From positions 21,187-85,186 of the forward strand of contig CADCVW010000030.1 in NCBI GenBank assembly GCA_902806235.1: a stretch of 64,000 bases of DNA, written 5' to 3'. Positions 47,690-55,828 of the stretch are shown here, piece by piece. Within the stretch, counting starts at the first letter, position 1. The number at the start of each line of letters is the position of its first letter. The notes beneath the pieces were generated by a model. It was given only the letters and a program-made list of their open reading frames with translations, was not told the origin of the DNA and made no database searches. This DNA comes from an uncultured Sphingomonadaceae bacterium (GTDB lineage Bacteria > Pseudomonadota > Alphaproteobacteria > Sphingomonadales > Sphingomonadaceae). The position numbers were made by a program, and so were the translations under genes.

Positions 47690-47704
47690 GAACATATATG
47701 GAAC
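47690..47704. promoter_or_regulatory. Candidate LexA/SOS box GAAC-N7-GAAC
   Basis: GAACATATATGGAAC, matches the alphaproteobacterial GTTC-N7-GTTC consensus (reverse complement), at the radical-SAM start. Confidence 0.7.
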
Positions 47705-48954
47705 GCATGGCGCAGCTTGGTACCGTAGAGAAGCTGGCGATCCTCGCCGATGCCGCGAAGTACGACGCGTCCTGCGCTTCTTCGGGAACGGCGAAGCGGA
47801 ACTCGCTGGGAGCGAAGGACGGCATCGGCTCGACGGAAGGAATGGGGGTCTGCCACGCCTACGCGCCGGACGGGCGGTGTATTTCGCTGCTGAAGATCCT
47901 GCTCACCAATAGCTGCATCTTCGATTGCCATTACTGCATCAATCGGAAGAGCTCCAACGTGCGCCGGGCTCGGTTCACGGCGAAGGAAGTCGTTGACCTC
48001 ACCCTGAGCTTCTACCGCCGCAACTACATCGAGGGGCTGTTCCTCTCGTCGGGCATCATCAGCACCCCAGACTACACGATGGAGCAGCTGGTGGAAGTGG
48101 CGCGATCCCTCCGGGAAGACCACGGCTTCCGCGGCTACATTCACCTCAAGACGATCCCCGACGCCGATCCTGCGCTAGTCGAGGCGGCGGGGCGGCACGC
48201 TGACCGAGTGTCGATCAATGTCGAGCTGCCCACGGTCGCCGGGCTGGAGAAGCTCGCGCCGGAGAAGAGTGCGCCGCGGATCGAGGGCGCGATGCGGCGC
48301 CTCAAACGGGCGATGGAGGACGGGGCGGACGCCTCGCGCCGGTTCAAGAACGCCCCGTGCTTCGCGCCGGCAGGGCAGTCGACGCAGATGATCGTCGGCG
48401 CCGACGCGGCGGACGACCGGGCGATCGTGGCTAAGGCCAGCGCTCTCTATAACCGTTTCGACCTGCGGCGAGTGTACTACTCGGCGTTCAGTCCCATCCC
48501 CGACGCGTCCGCCGTACTGCCGCTGCAGCGCCCCCCATTGATGCGCGAACACCGGCTGTACCAGTCAGATTGGTTGATGCGCTTCTACGGGTTCGAGCCT
48601 GCCGAAGTGGCGCAAGCTACGGGGGCAGACGGCATGCTGCCGCTTGACATCGACCCCAAGCTCGCTTGGGCGCTCCGCTTCCGCGAGCATTTCCCCGTGG
48701 ACGTGAACCGCGCCCCGCGCGAGGCTCTGCTCCGCGTGCCGGGGTTGGGCGTGAAAGCGGTGAATGCTCTGCTCCGCGCGCGGCGTTGGCGGCGGATGCG
48801 GCTGGAGGATGTGGGCCGGCTCACGGCGTCGGTGGCCAAGGTGCGGCCGTTCATCGAGGCGGAAGGTTGGCGACCCGCAGCGCTGACCGACCGATTGGAC
48901 TTGCGGGATAAATTAAAGCCCAGGCGGGAACAGCTCGAGCTGTTCGCCGCCTAA
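47698..48954 (+). CDS. Putative DNA modification/repair radical SAM protein (UdgX-associated type); true start may be ATG 47707
   Basis: LLTNSCIFDCHYCINRKSS (CxxxCxxC), SSGIISTPDYTMEQLVEVAR; C-terminal helix-hairpin-helix VNRAPREALLRVPGLGVKAVNALLRAR. Confidence 0.92.
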   Translation: MERMAQLGTVEKLAILADAAKYDASCASSGTAKRNSLGAKDGIGSTEGMGVCHAYAPDGRCISLLKILLTNSCIFDCHYCINRKSSNVRRARFTAKEVVDLTLSFYRRNYIEGLFLSSGIISTPDYTMEQLVEVARSLREDHGFRGYIHLKTIPDADPALVEAAGRHADRVSINVELPTVAGLEKLAPEKSAPRIEGAMRRLKRAMEDGADASRRFKNAPCFAPAGQSTQMIVGADAADDRAIVAKASALYNRFDLRRVYYSAFSPIPDASAVLPLQRPPLMREHRLYQSDWLMRFYGFEPAEVAQATGADGMLPLDIDPKLAWALRFREHFPVDVNRAPREALLRVPGLGVKAVNALLRARRWRRMRLEDVGRLTASVAKVRPFIEAEGWRPAALTDRLDLRDKLKPRREQLELFAA

Positions 48955-48996
48955 GCCGCATACGCTATGTAACTCGAAGTATCTCAGGACTAGACG

Positions 48997-49104
48997 TCAA
49001 CCATTCAACGGCGCGCCGGACTTCCCGCCGCCGCCGCCGCCGGGGAAGAGCCAATTCCAAAAGTCCCACTTGGTGGCCTGAGCAGCCGCTTTCACAGTTT
49101 TCAT
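48997..49104 (-). CDS. 35-aa Trp/Gly-rich peptide
   Basis: ATG 49104 with GGGAGG SD: MKTVKAAAQATKWDFWNWLFPGGGGGGKSGAPLNG*; absent from the supplied ORF track. Confidence 0.6.
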   Translation of the reverse strand: MKTVKAAAQATKWDFWNWLFPGGGGGGKSGAPLNG

Positions 49105-49119
49105 TATTCCCTCCCGTTG

Positions 49120-49142
49120 GCGGGCCGTCCGAGGCGGCCCGC
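49120..49142. repeat. Hairpin between CHASE2-EAL gene and the 35-aa ORF
   Basis: GCGGGCCG-tccgagg-CGGCCCGC, 8-bp stem. Confidence 0.7.
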
Positions 49143-49191
49143 AGGAAGAAATTTACAATTAGTTTAGATAAAGAAGCAAGGGAGAATCTAC

Positions 49192-51507
49192 TCATGCCGC
49201 GCTGCGTTGTTCCCTAGTCGCGAAAAAAGTCAGGAATTCCTGCAGAGCCATAGGTTTCGCAATAAGATAGCCCTGCGCGATGTCACACCCCATGGTGGTC
49301 AGCAGCTGCAACGCCTCCGCCGTCTCTACCCCTTCGGCTACAATGCGGCGCTCGAGCGAGTGGGCGAGCTGGATGGTGGAATTCACCATCAGGCGGTCAT
49401 GCTGGCTCTCGTGGAGCCCCTGCACGAAGCTACGGTCGAGCTTGATTTCAGTCGCTGGGATCTTGCGGAGGTACTCCAAAGTCGAGAAACCAGTGCCATA
49501 ATCGTCGATGGAGATTTGCACGCCTAATAGGCGTAGTCGTCGCAACACGTCGATAGGACCGTCGCCGCCGGCGAGCGTAGCAGACTCGGTCACCTCCAAG
49601 GTGAGTAAGCGCGGCGGCAGTCGGTGTTCGTCCAGCAAGTCGCTGACCGTCTGGATCAGACCGTCATTTTCGAGCAGGCGCGATGACAAGTTGACGGCGA
49701 TGCCGAACGTTACTCCGCGCTCATTGATTCGCGCGGCAGCGGCGATCGCGCGGTCCAGCACGAAACGGGTGAGCTTCTCGATACGGTTGTGCTGCTCGGC
49801 GGCGAGCACAAATTCCTGCGGGTTTATCGCCCCCTTCTCCGGGTGCGACCAGCGCACCAGCGCTTCCGCACCGGTGATCGCGCCGGTGACGAGGTCGAGC
49901 TTGGGCTGGAAGGCAACCCAAACCTCGCCGTCGTCAATGGCGTTGTCGAGCCTGCCCAGCAGCGACAAGCGCCATTCGGCGTCGTTGAGCCGCGCCGGAT
50001 CATAGGTCTTCCAGCGCAGCCCCTCCCGCGCCGCCTCGCCCGCGGCGACCAGCGCGCTGCCTATGCGACTTCCAAGCGGGCGCCCGCCGTCGGCGTCTAC
50101 GCCGAAGTTGACGTCGAGGTCGACCGAGCGATCCGCGAGTATCACGGGCGCGCGGAATAGGCCGTGCAGCGCGTCGAGCTGGTCGCCTAGCGCTGCTGTG
50201 TGCGTGCGCGGAACGAGCCAGCAGAACACGCCCGCGTCACCGTGGAACAAGCGCGTTTCTCCTAGCACGGACTTCATCCGGCCGACGATTTGGCGCACGA
50301 GCTCGCGCTCGTCCTGCGTAGGCAGCGTGGCGGCGATCTCCGCGTAGTTGCGAATGGATGCTGCGGCGAGCGCGGCGCCCGGCTCGTCTGCCGCGGCGCG
50401 GAGCGCGTTCATCGTTGGCAGGCCGGACGAGGGGTTGACTGCCGCTCGCTCTCGGAAACGCGCGCGCAGGGCGACCCACTCATTTCGCCCGACGATAAAG
50501 AATAGGCAAACAAGCGCAGGGGCAGCCGGTGCAATCAAGAACATATCCGATAGGTAGGGACCGACGATCAAGGCCGCCGTGCTCAAACCAAACAGCGCCA
50601 GCGCAAGAATGCGCCGTTTTACTTGTAGATAAGTCCAGGCGAGCAGCAAGGCAACGATGAGCAGAACCGACCAATTGATATGCCGCATCTCACCGGCTTT
50701 CAACGACTCCGCGCCGAGCACATGCAGGAGGCCATAAGGCACTTGTCCGCCGCGGGCGATATAGTATGTGTCATTGTACTGATCTGAAGTGACGGCGACG
50801 ACGACGTCCTTCGACTTTAGACGCGCGAGCGAAGCGCCCTCGCGCAGTGCTTCCGCGACGCTAATCTGCGGGATTGTCGCCGGATCCAAGGAGGCGTCAA
50901 TTACATATTCCTCGTCCGCGCGCCCGCCCCGTTCCGCAAGGTCGGCGCTGATCGTCGGGTAAATTGATCCGTCATATCTATGCGCGAGCGCCAATTGACG
51001 CACGGACCAGTCACCTAGCCAGTAAAAGGACCCGCTCACCAAGGAAACATATGGACGAAAAGGCGCGAAAGGAAACCAAGTCGCTAATCGGCGCCCTTTT
51101 GAGTCCACGTCGAAGTTAACTGGCATGAATACACGGCCGGGAGCCCGACGCAGCGAGTCCGCGAAAATCTTATCGTCGACCGGGTTTGAGAAAGTTGGGA
51201 ATCCCATGGTGAAATAGATGCGCCGCGCGCCCGCGCCGACCAGCTTATTCACCAGCCGCGCGTGTTGGCGGCGCGGCCAAGGCCAGCTACCGAGTTCACG
51301 GATGCTGCGGTCATCGATCGCGAGCACCACGACGTCACCGCTAACTGGGCGGCTGAGCAGGTTGCCGCGCGCTTTGGTGAGAAGGTCGTCGAGCGGCCGT
51401 CCCAAGTTGAACACGCCCGTCAGCAGCCCCAGCAGAGCGCCCCATAGCAGCAGGGCGCGGCACGGGCCGCGCAGGTGATCGAGAAAAGATACGCGACGAA
51501 GGGACAT
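49192..51507 (-). CDS. CHASE2 - degenerate GGDEF - EAL domain protein (putative c-di-GMP phosphodiesterase)
   Basis: CHASE2 SGDVVVLAIDDRSIRELGSWPWPRRQHARLVNKLVGAGARRI; three C-terminal TMs; EAL: EALVRWSHPEKG, DDYGTGFSTLEYLRKIPATEIKLDRSFV, AEGVETAEAL. Confidence 0.93.
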   Translation of the reverse strand: MSLRRVSFLDHLRGPCRALLLWGALLGLLTGVFNLGRPLDDLLTKARGNLLSRPVSGDVVVLAIDDRSIRELGSWPWPRRQHARLVNKLVGAGARRIYFTMGFPTFSNPVDDKIFADSLRRAPGRVFMPVNFDVDSKGRRLATWFPFAPFRPYVSLVSGSFYWLGDWSVRQLALAHRYDGSIYPTISADLAERGGRADEEYVIDASLDPATIPQISVAEALREGASLARLKSKDVVVAVTSDQYNDTYYIARGGQVPYGLLHVLGAESLKAGEMRHINWSVLLIVALLLAWTYLQVKRRILALALFGLSTAALIVGPYLSDMFLIAPAAPALVCLFFIVGRNEWVALRARFRERAAVNPSSGLPTMNALRAAADEPGAALAAASIRNYAEIAATLPTQDERELVRQIVGRMKSVLGETRLFHGDAGVFCWLVPRTHTAALGDQLDALHGLFRAPVILADRSVDLDVNFGVDADGGRPLGSRIGSALVAAGEAAREGLRWKTYDPARLNDAEWRLSLLGRLDNAIDDGEVWVAFQPKLDLVTGAITGAEALVRWSHPEKGAINPQEFVLAAEQHNRIEKLTRFVLDRAIAAAARINERGVTFGIAVNLSSRLLENDGLIQTVSDLLDEHRLPPRLLTLEVTESATLAGGDGPIDVLRRLRLLGVQISIDDYGTGFSTLEYLRKIPATEIKLDRSFVQGLHESQHDRLMVNSTIQLAHSLERRIVAEGVETAEALQLLTTMGCDIAQGYLIAKPMALQEFLTFFATREQRSAA

Positions 51508-51547
51508 GGTGCTCGCTCGAACTCTACGCCGAACTCGCACGGCGATG

Positions 51548-51564
51548 GTTACCGAAAAGGTAAC
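51548..51564. promoter_or_regulatory. Inverted repeat GTTACC-GAAAA-GGTAAC upstream of the CHASE2-EAL gene
   Basis: Perfect 6-bp arms, 5-bp spacer, in an AT-rich pocket (ggtaaaatatatctatgtta). Confidence 0.45.
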
Positions 51565-51631
51565 AATCGGCGGTAAAATATATCTATGTTAGCGCCAACC
51601 GGTAAAAGCCTCAGTCCGGGACGGAACATCG

Positions 51632-51904
51632 TCACAGTGCGTTACTGTCGTCCGGGTTGGCGGCCTGCGCCGCGGCTGCCTCGTTCATCGCGTTCTGCAC
51701 GGGGCCGCCGGGGGCGCTGAGCGAGACGTTATCCTGGCCTTCCAGCTGCTCCGCCGCGTTCTCCAGCACGGCGGCTGCGGCCGGGTCGCTGCGCTCGGCG
51801 GCGGCCTCCAGCTTCTCCGACGGGGTCTCGCCCGGATCGCCCGTGCCTCGCTCGCACGCGCCGAGGAACAGGAGGGGTAGGGCGATGAGTGCGGCGTTCT
51901 TCAT
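51632..51904 (-). CDS. Small Ala-rich lipoprotein
   Basis: MKNAALIALPLLFLGACERG lipobox. Confidence 0.75.
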   Translation of the reverse strand: MKNAALIALPLLFLGACERGTGDPGETPSEKLEAAAERSDPAAAAVLENAAEQLEGQDNVSLSAPGGPVQNAMNEAAAAQAANPDDSNAL

Positions 51905-51985
51905 GGGTCGGGAACCTCGGCTGGGCACGTCCGACGGCTAACGTCGGGCGGGTGCAACGGTTGCCGCCGCACCTATATCGGAACG

Positions 51986-53407
51986 ATGCGGACGGTGGAA
52001 CTCGCGCACGCGGAGGATTTCGACGGTTGGCGGGGGACGGCGCGCGCGCTGGCCTTGGCGGGCGTACCCGCGGACGAGGTGAGCTGGCGCGTGGCGGGCG
52101 AGCAAGCGGACCTGTTCGGCGCGGCCCCGGCGGAGGCGACGCCGCTGCCGGCCGCGAGCACCGCCGCCTTCTCCGTCCCGCGGCCGTTCGTGGAGCTCGC
52201 GTCCCAAGCGATCCACCACCGCGACCCCGAGCGCTTCTCGCTGCTCTACCGGCTGCTCCTGCGCCTGCGCGGCCAGCCCAAGGCGCTGGAGGACGCCGCC
52301 GACCCGCTCGTCCGTCGGCTGGACGAGATGGCCAAGGCGGTCCGCCGCGACGAGCACAAGATGCACGCCTTCATCCGCTTCCGCGAGGTCGCGACCGACA
52401 ACGGCTCTATCCGCTTCGTCGCCTGGTTCGAGCCGGAGCACCACATCGTGCGGCTGGGCGCGGGCTTCTTTCAGCGGCGCTTCGCGACCATGCAGTGGTC
52501 GATCCTGACGCCCGAGCTGTGCGCGCACTGGGACGGGGCGGAGCTGAGCTTCACGGTAGGAGCGACCAAGGCGGAAGCGCCGGACGGCGACCCCGTCGAG
52601 GAGACGTGGAAGACTTACTACGCCAGCATCTTCAACCCGGCGCGGGTCAAGGTCGGCGCGATGCTGCGCGAGATGCCGAAGAAATATTGGCGCAATTTGC
52701 CCGAGACCGCGTTGGTGCCCGAATTGGTCGCGGGGGCGCGCAGTCGGGAGCTGGCGATGATCGAGCAGTCACAGGTATCGGCCGGCACGGCGGCCGGGGA
52801 CAACCTCCGCGCGAGCTGGGAAGCGCTGCGCGACGAGGCGAGCCGCTGCACGCGCTGCCACCTGTACGAGTGCGCGACGCAGACGGTGTTTGGCGAAGGG
52901 CCGCTGGACGCGCCTTTGTGCTTTGTCGGCGAGCAGCCGGGCGACCAGGAGGACTTGGCCGGGCGGCCGTTCGTCGGTCCCGCCGGGCAGCTGTTCAACC
53001 GCGCGCTCGGCGAGGCGCGGATCGACCGCAGCCAAGCTTACGTCACCAACTCGGTCAAGCACTTCAAGTTCGAGCAGCGCGGTAAACGGCGCATCCATGC
53101 CAAACCGGACGCGCCGGAGATCGACGCCTGCCGCTGGTGGCTCGACGGCGAGCGCGGGCTGCTCAAGCCCGCGGTGACGGTGGCGCTGGGCGCGACCGCT
53201 GGCCGCGCTCTGACCGGCAAGACCGTAACGATCTCCAAGACGCGCGGCGCGCCGCTCTTCCTCGCCGACGGCGGCGAGTGCTGGATAACCGTGCACCCGA
53301 GCTTCTTGCTGCGCATACCTGAGCCCGACCGCGCGGAAGCGGAATACGTGCGCTTCGTCGAGGACCTCCGCACCATCAAGGCGCGGGTCGCGGAACTGGC
53401 GGGCTGA
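51986..53407 (+). CDS. UdgX-family uracil-DNA-binding protein fused to an N-terminal DUF4130/TIGR03915-like domain
   Basis: CTRCHLYECATQTVFGEGPLDAPLCFVGEQPGDQEDLAGRPFVGPAGQLFNRAL; KRRIHAKP signature; VHPSFLLR; N-term RFREVATDNGSIRFVAWFEPEHHIVRLGAGFFQRRFATMQWSILTP. Confidence 0.95.
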   Translation: MRTVELAHAEDFDGWRGTARALALAGVPADEVSWRVAGEQADLFGAAPAEATPLPAASTAAFSVPRPFVELASQAIHHRDPERFSLLYRLLLRLRGQPKALEDAADPLVRRLDEMAKAVRRDEHKMHAFIRFREVATDNGSIRFVAWFEPEHHIVRLGAGFFQRRFATMQWSILTPELCAHWDGAELSFTVGATKAEAPDGDPVEETWKTYYASIFNPARVKVGAMLREMPKKYWRNLPETALVPELVAGARSRELAMIEQSQVSAGTAAGDNLRASWEALRDEASRCTRCHLYECATQTVFGEGPLDAPLCFVGEQPGDQEDLAGRPFVGPAGQLFNRALGEARIDRSQAYVTNSVKHFKFEQRGKRRIHAKPDAPEIDACRWWLDGERGLLKPAVTVALGATAGRALTGKTVTISKTRGAPLFLADGGECWITVHPSFLLRIPEPDRAEAEYVRFVEDLRTIKARVAELAG

Positions 53408-53432
53408 GGCCCGGCCGCTCCCGCCGGGCCTC
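53406..53432. terminator. Hairpin terminator between convergent genes
   Basis: GAGGCCCGGC-cgctccc-GCCGGGCCTC, perfect 10-bp stem. Confidence 0.7.
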
Positions 53433-53440
53433 GGTCAAAA

Positions 53441-54178
53441 TCAGCTCAGCTCGGCCTGGAGCAGCGGCTCCAGCGTGTTCCAGGTGGTCGCGCCCTCCGC
53501 CACCTCGCCGTTGATTAGGAAGGTGGGCGTGCCCGGTATGTTGTACTGCTGGATCGCTCGGTTGTTGCCTTCGACGAGCTTGTCGATCGCCGCACGGTCG
53601 GACAGGCAGGCCTGCGCTTTGGCTTCCGGCACGCCGCGCTGGCGGACGAACTGGTCGAGGCCCGCGGCGCGGGCGAAGGTGGCCACCTGCTGCTCGGGCG
53701 CCATGCCTTGGAGCTGCGCCTGCTGATCGCGCGGCATCTGCTGGACGCGGCCGATCCACTCGCCCTGCGTCTGGTAGAGCTGCTCGGTGATCGGGAAGAA
53801 AGGCTGCGGGCCGTTGCAGCGCGCGAGCAGCACGGCGGCGAGGTCCAACCCGCTGCTGACGAATGGGCGGATCTCGTAGGACACGTTGCCGGTCGAAATG
53901 TAGCGCTGCTTCAGCGGCTCCGCGCCCGTGTTCGAGAAGCTCGCGCAATGGCTGCAGGTGAGCGAGGCGAATTCGACGATCTTAATGGCTGCGTCCGGGT
54001 TGCCCATGCGGAAGCCGCCTTCGGGCGTTTCCGCCACGCTGCTCACCCAGCCGCCCGCGGGCGCGGTGGTGGACACGGGGCCGGCGACCGCGGAACGGGT
54101 CTGGGCGGTCTCGCCGCCTTCGCCGCAGGCGGCCAGGGACAGGAGCGCCGCGACGGCGAGGTGGATCGGCTTGGTCAC
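53441..54178 (-). CDS. DsbA-family thioredoxin-domain lipoprotein
   Basis: SLAACGEG lipobox; KIVEFASLTCSHCASFSNTG; GTPTFLINGEVAEGA. Confidence 0.9.
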   Translation of the reverse strand: MTKPIHLAVAALLSLAACGEGGETAQTRSAVAGPVSTTAPAGGWVSSVAETPEGGFRMGNPDAAIKIVEFASLTCSHCASFSNTGAEPLKQRYISTGNVSYEIRPFVSSGLDLAAVLLARCNGPQPFFPITEQLYQTQGEWIGRVQQMPRDQQAQLQGMAPEQQVATFARAAGLDQFVRQRGVPEAKAQACLSDRAAIDKLVEGNNRAIQQYNIPGTPTFLINGEVAEGATTWNTLEPLLQAELS

Positions 54179-54759
54179 TCTTGATTCTCCGACAATCTGC
54201 CGAGGATGGGGATGCCCAACATAGGCACGGCGGCGGGCCGCGGGGAGGGCGCGTTCGCTTCGTCGCGCGCGGCGATCGCGCCGGCCAACGCCGAGAGCAC
54301 CTCGCGCAGCTCCGGGTCGGCGACGTCCCGCAGCGAGCCTTCCATGTTGGCGGGGGCGCGGCACGGCGCGCGAGGGGCGGAAGCGGCGGGCGGAACAGCA
54401 GGGCGGCCCTGGGTCAGGCGGAGCCGCGCGACCGCGGGGTAGCCGAAAAAGCGGTTCACCCGCTCGACGATCGCCGGCTCGACGTGCTGCATCATCGGCG
54501 CGTAGGCGCCTTCGACGATCAGGTGAAGCACGCCGTCCTGTCGGCGGCCGGCGGGGAAGCGGATCGATTCGGGGGAGGACACGGCGGCGTAGCGTTCTCC
54601 GACGATCTCGCGCCAGCGGCTGACGACCGAGCTCTGCACGAAGCCGAAGCGGCGGAACGCCGCCCCGCCCACCTGCGGCAGCATGGACGATACGGAGCGC
54701 GCGCGCCCGCCGCGCGGCGACTCGGGCTGCGGGCCCTCCGCTTTCGTCCTTTTGGTCAT
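54175..54759 (-). CDS. DUF721 / DciA-like protein
   Basis: VQSSVVSRWREIVGERYAAVSSPESIRFPAGRRQDGVLHLIVEGAYAPMMQHVEPAIVERVNRFFGY. Confidence 0.85.
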   Translation of the reverse strand: MTKRTKAEGPQPESPRGGRARSVSSMLPQVGGAAFRRFGFVQSSVVSRWREIVGERYAAVSSPESIRFPAGRRQDGVLHLIVEGAYAPMMQHVEPAIVERVNRFFGYPAVARLRLTQGRPAVPPAASAPRAPCRAPANMEGSLRDVADPELREVLSALAGAIAARDEANAPSPRPAAVPMLGIPILGRLSENQE

Positions 54760-54787
54760 GCTATCGCATTCATGGCATAGCCCGGCG

Positions 54788-55828
54788 GTGCGAGTCACCC
54801 TGTCCGCCGCCCTGCTCGCCTGGTACGACCGGCACCGGCGGCGGCTGCCGTGGCGAGCCGAGCGGGGCGCGGCAGCCGATCCTTACACTGTGTGGCTGTC
54901 GGAGGTCATGCTGCAGCAGACCACCGTGGCGGCGGTCGGCCCTAGGTTCGAAAGCTTTCGCGCACGCTGGCCGAGCTTCGCTGCGCTCGCGGTGGCGGAC
55001 GACGCGGCGGTGATGAGCGCCTGGGCGGGGCTCGGCTACTACGCCCGAGCGCGCAACATGCTCGCCTGCGCGCGGGCGGTGGCGGCGGAGCACGGGGGCG
55101 TCCTGCCCGATACCGAGTCGGCGCTGCGGCAGCTGCCGGGCGTCGGCGACTATACGGCGGCGGCCATCGCGGCGATCGCCTTCGGGCGGCGGGCGGCGGT
55201 GGTGGACGGCAACGTCGAGCGGGTGGTGTCGCGGCTGTTCGCGATTGGCGAGCCGCTGCCCGGCGCGCGAACGGCGATCAAGGCGCGGGTGGCCGAGCTG
55301 ACGCCGGCGGAGCGGCCGGGCGACTACGCGCAGGCGACGATGGACCTGGGTGCCATGATCTGCACGCCGCGCCGGCCCGCCTGCGCGCTGTGCCCCGTCG
55401 CCGAGTGGTGCGTTGCGCGCGCGACGGGCGAGCAAGAGCGCTACCCGGTCAAGCCGACGAAGCGCGAACGGCCGCGGCGCTACGGTACGGCGTATTGGCT
55501 GGAGGACGAGAGCCGCGTGCTGCTCGTGCGCCGGCCGGCCACGGGGCTTCTCGGCGGGATGCGCGCGCTGCCGACGGGGCCGTGGGAGGACGCGCCGCCC
55601 GGGCTCGTGGGCGCGCCTAGCGACGCGGACTGGGAGCTGCTGGCGAGGCGCGGCGTCGAACACGGCTTCACCCACTTCCACCTCACGCTGGCGCTTGCCC
55701 AGGCAACAGGGACGTCCGACATGGCGGGCGAGTGGTGGCCGGTCGGAGAGCTTGGCTCGGCCGGGCTGCCGACGGTGTTCCGCCGCGCGGCGGAAGCGTT
55801 CGTGGAGGAGTTGGGCGTTGTTGAATAA
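54788..55828 (+). CDS. mutY: A/G-specific adenine glycosylase
   Basis: RLPWRAERGAAADPYTVWLSEVMLQQTTVAAV; LPGVGDYTAAAIAAIAFG; C-x6-C-x2-C-x5-C cluster; NUDIX-like C-terminus. Confidence 0.95.
   Translation: MRVTLSAALLAWYDRHRRRLPWRAERGAAADPYTVWLSEVMLQQTTVAAVGPRFESFRARWPSFAALAVADDAAVMSAWAGLGYYARARNMLACARAVAAEHGGVLPDTESALRQLPGVGDYTAAAIAAIAFGRRAAVVDGNVERVVSRLFAIGEPLPGARTAIKARVAELTPAERPGDYAQATMDLGAMICTPRRPACALCPVAEWCVARATGEQERYPVKPTKRERPRRYGTAYWLEDESRVLLVRRPATGLLGGMRALPTGPWEDAPPGLVGAPSDADWELLARRGVEHGFTHFHLTLALAQATGTSDMAGEWWPVGELGSAGLPTVFRRAAEAFVEELGVVE

Noticed and set aside
45974-47728. 584-aa plus-strand ORF opposite the DUF885 gene
   Set aside because: Antisense artefact; overlaps radical-SAM start.
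47698-49104. Radical SAM enzyme plus the WNW-containing 35-aa peptide as a darobactin/triceptide-type RiPP system
   Set aside because: The radical SAM protein is of the UdgX-associated DNA-repair type with a helix-hairpin-helix end and no visible SPASM/RRE domain; the genes are convergent. WNW alone is insufficient.
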